This document shows positions 60,411 through 64,000 of a DNA stretch of 64,000 nt, piece by piece. Every line of letters begins with the position of its first letter. Within the stretch, counting starts at the first letter, position 1. The stretch comes from Paenibacillus camelliae (GTDB taxonomy: Bacteria > Bacillota > Bacilli > Paenibacillales > Paenibacillaceae), in assembly GCF_023715345.1 (NCBI RefSeq), contig NZ_JAMBNY010000006.1, positions 124,001 to 188,000 on the forward strand, written 5' to 3'. The notes under the pieces are model-generated. The model was not told where the DNA came from, did not search any database, and was given only the letters and a program-made list of their open reading frames with translations. The position numbers were made by a program, and so were the translations under genes.

Positions 60411-62810
60411 CTAATCATTCCTTCCTGCATAGCGTAGCTTAATATACGTATAGATTCCAATACCTGCAGAGAAGAGAACGACAATCTCCAGCATTGTATC
60501 AAAGGCACGGAAATCAACAAGAATTGCATTGACGATATTTTTAGCGCCAGCTAGTTCGTAGGAATTTGAAAAGTATTCAGCAATCGGCTCGAATACACGA
60601 TAGCCGTAAGCAGATAATCCTAACAATGTAAGTGTTAAGCCCACACCAATTGCGATGATGGCATTCGTCAGCTTGAATCGGATCGACTCTACACTTGCCT
60701 TCATTTTTGGCAGGAAGTAGAAGCATAATAGGAACAATGCAGTCGAGATTGTTTCAACGACAAGCTGGGTTAGTGCCAGATCCGGTGCTCGGAAAATAAC
60801 AAAGAATAGTGATATCGTAAAGCCAATTACGCCAATGCCCATAATAGACATTAAGCGCGAAGTTGAGAACAGAACAAAGACTGCTGCGATGACGGTTGCG
60901 ATACCAAGCATAAGCTCATACCATTCAATCGGCGAATCCTGAGACGTATCTAGAACAAAGGAGCCGGTACCGATGAGCGTGGCTAACGCCGCAATAATAA
61001 GGAATGAAAAGATATAGCTTAAATAATGAGTAGTTGAACCAGTCATATATGATTTTGTAATGCGCGTTGCCGTCTTCTCCATTCCTTCAATCGCTTTATC
61101 GTAAAGTGTAAATAAGTTTAGGTGTCTTGGAATTAAGTCGAAAACCGGAGTTTTCCACTTTTCATACGTAAGGTAAAGCCATGTTCCAAGCAATATAATA
61201 CCAATCGTCATCACAAGCTCGAGATTAAAACCATGCCAAGCACTAATATGGACATGCCAGTCAGGATTCTCTATAAATAAAGGTGCCACAGGCGCCATTT
61301 CCTTCACGGTTGGTTCGATAATTGACGTATCAACAAGCCCTGGGAAGAAAAATAATGCGATTGCAAGTATAGAAAGTACTGCAGGCGATATTAACATTCC
61401 AAAAGGCGGCTCATGTGGTTTCTTATCTAATAAATCTTCATGATAGGTGCCCGTGAACGATTTGAAAATAATGATCATACAGTAGATAAAGGTGAAAATA
61501 CTAGCTATCCATGCAATGATCGGAATGATCGTAATCCACGCATTTGAATGCTCTGCAAGCGATAGTACGCCTGTAAAGAACATCTCCTTACTAATAAACC
61601 CACCAAACGGCGGTAGACCGGCCATCGAGAATGCACCAATCATCGTAAATGTAAACGATATCGGCATCAGATGCATAATGCCACCCAATTTACGAATATC
61701 TCGAGTACCTGTCTCATGGTCAAGGATACCTACCATCATGAATAAACTTCCCTTAAACACAGAGTGATTGATTAAGTGGAAAATGGCAGCAACGAAAGCA
61801 GCGATGAAATACTCGCTATAAGGAGCATAGTTGCTATTCATCGACAGCGATCCGACACCTAACAAGCTCATAATTAAGCCTAGCTGGCTAATTGTGGAAT
61901 ATGCAAGCAGTGCCTTTAAGTCATATTGCTTCAATGCGTTGAATGAGCCCATCGCTAGAGTAACGATACCGACGATAATTATCGTCCATGACCACTCTAA
62001 AAACGCGCCGAAGATCGGTGTAAGCCTAGCTACAAGATAAACTCCAGCCTTGACCATTGTTGCCGAATGCAGGTAAGCACTAATTGGTGTAGGTGCTTCC
62101 ATCGCATCAGGCAGCCAAATATGAAACGGAAACTGGGCTGACTTCGTAAATGCTCCTAACAGAATGAAAAACATTGCTGGAATAAACAGAGCATGTGTTG
62201 TAACGGCATCACCCATAGCAATGATCTCGCGAATGCTAAACGTTCCAGATGCTGCGTATAGAATGATGAAGCCGAGCAGCATAGAAAAACCACCGGTCAT
62301 CGTAATATATAATGATTTTTGAGCACCGTATCTAGATCTCTTACGCTGGTACCAATATGCAATAAGTAAGAAGGATGAAACGCTTGTCAATTCCCAGAAG
62401 CTGTATAGTAGCAAAAGATTATCAGATAACACCGAGCCGAGCATTGCTCCCATAAAGAGCATTAAGTAGGCATAGAAATGATTGAGTCGCTCACGATCCT
62501 TCGACAAATAAAAGATCGAATACAGTACGACAAGTGTGCCAATCCCCGTAATGAGTAATGCGAATAGCAAGGAAAGACTGTCTAAATAAAGGGTTAAACC
62601 TAACCCAATGGAAGGAATCCATGGGACAGTTACAGTGATCGGATCAATCGCCTTGTTAATTGAAAAATATTGCATAAAGTATACAAACAAGGTGACCGGC
62701 ACTACTAGAGCTATCCAGCCAGTATGTATAGCTCGTGTATATTTGTATAATAATGGTATTATTACAACAAATATAAAGGGCAGTAAAATCGCAAGATGTA
62801 AGGTCGACAA
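60411..62810 (-). CDS. mrpA: Na+/H+ antiporter subunit MrpA (MnhA)
   Basis: 799-aa, about 21 transmembrane helices. The first two thirds are NuoL-like (LSDNLLLLYSFWELTSVSSFLLIAYW with Glu, KSAQFPFHIWLPDAMEAPTPISAYLHSATMVKAGVYL with Lys), and the C-terminal part adds NuoJ-like segments (FRAPDLALTQLVVETISTALFLLCFYFLPK; DFRAFDTMLEIVVLFSAGIGIYTYIKL). It forms the main proton and sodium pathway. The start is TTG at 62810, with AGGAAG upstream. First gene of mrpABCDEFG, divergent from the Usp gene. The operon exchanges cytoplasmic Na+ for H+ and gives alkali and salt tolerance. Confidence 0.96.
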   Translation of the reverse strand: MSTLHLAILLPFIFVVIIPLLYKYTRAIHTGWIALVVPVTLFVYFMQYFSINKAIDPITVTVPWIPSIGLGLTLYLDSLSLLFALLITGIGTLVVLYSIFYLSKDRERLNHFYAYLMLFMGAMLGSVLSDNLLLLYSFWELTSVSSFLLIAYWYQRKRSRYGAQKSLYITMTGGFSMLLGFIILYAASGTFSIREIIAMGDAVTTHALFIPAMFFILLGAFTKSAQFPFHIWLPDAMEAPTPISAYLHSATMVKAGVYLVARLTPIFGAFLEWSWTIIIVGIVTLAMGSFNALKQYDLKALLAYSTISQLGLIMSLLGVGSLSMNSNYAPYSEYFIAAFVAAIFHLINHSVFKGSLFMMVGILDHETGTRDIRKLGGIMHLMPISFTFTMIGAFSMAGLPPFGGFISKEMFFTGVLSLAEHSNAWITIIPIIAWIASIFTFIYCMIIIFKSFTGTYHEDLLDKKPHEPPFGMLISPAVLSILAIALFFFPGLVDTSIIEPTVKEMAPVAPLFIENPDWHVHISAWHGFNLELVMTIGIILLGTWLYLTYEKWKTPVFDLIPRHLNLFTLYDKAIEGMEKTATRITKSYMTGSTTHYLSYIFSFLIIAALATLIGTGSFVLDTSQDSPIEWYELMLGIATVIAAVFVLFSTSRLMSIMGIGVIGFTISLFFVIFRAPDLALTQLVVETISTALFLLCFYFLPKMKASVESIRFKLTNAIIAIGVGLTLTLLGLSAYGYRVFEPIAEYFSNSYELAGAKNIVNAILVDFRAFDTMLEIVVLFSAGIGIYTYIKLRYAGRND

Positions 62811-62918
62811 ATAACTTCCTCCTTCATTAATTTCTATTTATTATACAATAACTTCATTGACAAGAGCACCCTAGTTATGTAGGCTAAAACTAATATTAAG
62901 TTGAGGTGAATAAATACC

Positions 62919-63572
62919 ATGAAGACTACAGGTGTGAATGAATGCATACTGGTCTGTGTTTATTATGGACCAAACGGCGAACGACTTATTCGAAGAGGCG
63001 GTAAGCTCGCAGCTATGTTAGAATGCCCGCTATATGTGCTTACGGTTGACTCTCAACCTGAGGATGAGTGGAACATCGAAAAGATTCATTATATTGCAGC
63101 CTGGAAAAAGCTAGCTCACGAGCATGGCGCCGAATTTATCATCAAGTATAATGAAAAACGTCCAGTTGCAAAGGTTATTGGCGAAGTAGCCGCAGATAAG
63201 AAAATCACTCAGGTCGTACTCGGGCAAACAGCACAAAATCGTTGGGAAGAGATTACGAAAGGCTCTTTCATTAATGTATTGCTAAATGAAATTCCATATG
63301 TAGATCTCCATATTATTTCTGTCTCACGTGATATTAAAAATGTTGATGGTTTTTACGAAAAAGGAATTCGTGCATATCTTCTTAAAGCTGATGAAGGCTA
63401 CAAACTTTGCTTTAATCATACCCAGCATGCCATATATGAAGGTATTTTCTATAAGGAAGTAGGAACGGACTTCAACAACGGACTTTTCAAATTTTTGAAG
63501 GATGAAGATATGATTGAAGTAAAAATAAAGGATGATTACGTAAAAGACATCAATCAGCATGTCAATATATAA
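62919..63572 (+). CDS. KdpD-like universal stress protein
   Basis: 217-aa cytosolic protein. The first 140 residues form a Usp/KdpD-type nucleotide-binding fold: CILVCVYYGPNGERLIRRGGKLAAMLECPLYVLTV, and ITQVVLGQTAQNRWEEITKGSFINVLLNE with the GxTxxxRW-type loop of KdpD Usp domains. A tail of about 75 residues with no known domain follows. Homologues without a kinase domain bind second messengers or nucleotides and regulate K+/Na+ transport. Its divergent position to mrpA suggests control of cation homeostasis. TTGAGGTG about 11 bases before the ATG. Single gene. Confidence 0.75.
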   Translation: MKTTGVNECILVCVYYGPNGERLIRRGGKLAAMLECPLYVLTVDSQPEDEWNIEKIHYIAAWKKLAHEHGAEFIIKYNEKRPVAKVIGEVAADKKITQVVLGQTAQNRWEEITKGSFINVLLNEIPYVDLHIISVSRDIKNVDGFYEKGIRAYLLKADEGYKLCFNHTQHAIYEGIFYKEVGTDFNNGLFKFLKDEDMIEVKIKDDYVKDINQHVNI

Positions 63573-63596
63573 ATGCATAGCTACAGCATCGACATA

Positions 63597-63637
63597 CAAA
63601 AGTCGCATCGTATTGTAATACGTTTGCGGCTTTTTTT
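63597..63637 (+). terminator. Rho-independent terminator
   Basis: AAAAGTCGCATCGTATT pairs with AATACGTTTGCGGCTTTT, one mismatched patch, followed by a T-run. It ends the Usp gene. Confidence 0.85.
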
Positions 63638-63774
63638 CGTTTCATTTTTTTAAGGAAGCATAGGATAGTGACGTCATGGATACGATATTAAATGACTACA
63701 GCACATTGACAAAATTAGAGTGAATTCGACAAAGTTTACAAAGGTCAGGCTAAATAAAAAGTTTTAAAAGGTAA

Positions 63775-63839
63775 TTGTCATCAACTTGAAGCTATGATAG
63801 TATTGTGTCAATGGAATCGTTTTCGGTACCGTTTCCGAT
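63775..63839 (+). promoter_or_regulatory. Promoter plus operator-like palindrome for the 63898 gene
   Basis: -35 TTGTCA (63775-63780), 17-bp spacer, -10 TAGTAT (63798-63803). Just after the expected start lies ATCG-N4-CGGTACCG-N4-CGAT (63816-63839), with symmetrical outer and inner arms. A LacI-type repressor would bind such a site and block transcription. The gene itself looks like a sugar-type binding lipoprotein, which fits. Confidence 0.55.
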
Positions 63840-63897
63840 AACCTTTCCGGACAACGCTTTCACAATATTTATTCATTTTAGAGGGGGATTTTTTAGA

Positions 63898-64000
63898 ATG
63901 AAAAAGTTTAACAGAGTACTAAGTCTGTTGCTTGTCGCTTCACTAGTTTTTATTGCAGCTTGCGGCAACAACAACGATAAGAATGGTGGCAGCACATCTT
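63898..64000 (+). CDS. Lipoprotein, probable ABC solute-binding protein (3' truncated by window edge)
   Basis: Only the first 34 codons are in the window: MKKFNRVLSLLLVASL then VFIAAC (lipobox FIAAC, Cys22), followed by GNNNDKNGGSTS, the Asn/Gly/Ser linker usual in sugar-binding lipoproteins of ABC importers. The family can only be guessed from this. GAGGGGG lies about 9 bases before the ATG. A promoter and an operator-like palindrome precede it. Confidence 0.6.
   Translation, partial: MKKFNRVLSLLLVASLVFIAACGNNNDKNGGSTS

Overview
The window looks like chromosome from a spore-forming, low-GC Gram-positive bacterium of the Paenibacillaceae type (Paenibacillus/Cohnella-like). The signs are a GerA-B-C germinant receptor operon, a YojF-BshB2 bacillithiol pair, a seven-gene Mrp antiporter operon, strong AGGAGG-type ribosome binding sites, many TTG/GTG starts and a moderately AT-rich sequence. 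No phage, IS element or CRISPR array was found.

Layout. 1-2440: LytTR regulator (5' end outside the window), DUF3021 protein and an ABC-2 exporter. 2771-4381: Na/Pi symporter with PhoU-like tail. 4691-8485: a small secreted/anchored protein, then an unrecognised three-gene membrane and coiled-coil operon preceded by a perfect 24-bp palindrome. 8663-10979: HAD hydrolase, AlkD-like protein, VOC protein, tRNA-Ala(GGC). 10999-14655 (minus): gerABC-type germination operon. 14860-19417: an unrecognised 2TM/PLD-like + GNAT pair, facing a two-gene module that couples a membrane/coiled-coil protein to a PD-(D/E)XK-like nuclease candidate. 19542-20765: NiaP-like MFS transporter.

21284-34829 is the standout: a secreted beta-helix protein followed by a Pel-type exopolysaccharide operon of the Gram-positive type (D, E, deacetylase-only A, F, G). 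PelD is fused behind a UDP-sugar 4-epimerase. PelG is fused to a lipobox-bearing CotH-kinase domain, and VTC-domain and DUF4956 genes follow directly. Sugar supply, c-di-GMP sensing, polymerisation, export, deacetylation and possibly surface phosphorylation appear to be packed into one operon.

34912-46752 is a sugar-acid locus: gluconate permease, ROK repressor, 6-phosphogluconate dehydrogenase, a LarA-family racemase/epimerase homologue, a mannonate-dehydrogenase-like SDR, an FGGY gluconokinase, and the nickel-pincer cofactor genes larE, larB, larC1 and larC2. The inferred flow is fructuronate or mannonate -> gluconate -> 6-phosphogluconate -> ribulose 5-phosphate, with a Ni-dependent C2 epimerisation as the linking step. 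LarC1 carries a roughly 149-codon His-rich insert, and larC is split in two by repeat arrays with large, covarying hairpins.

47237-53839: MATE exporter, a DUF4097-like lipoprotein, an ECF sigma/anti-sigma pair, YojF-BshB2, a DUF402 protein and a sugar acetyltransferase. 53840-57000 is AT-rich accessory DNA with a 33-aa membrane peptide, two small exported proteins and a decayed ssb gene. 57001-62810 (minus): the mrpABCDEFG Na+/H+ antiporter operon, divergent from a KdpD-like universal stress protein. The window ends in the first codons of a lipoprotein, probably an ABC solute-binding protein, behind an operator-like palindrome.
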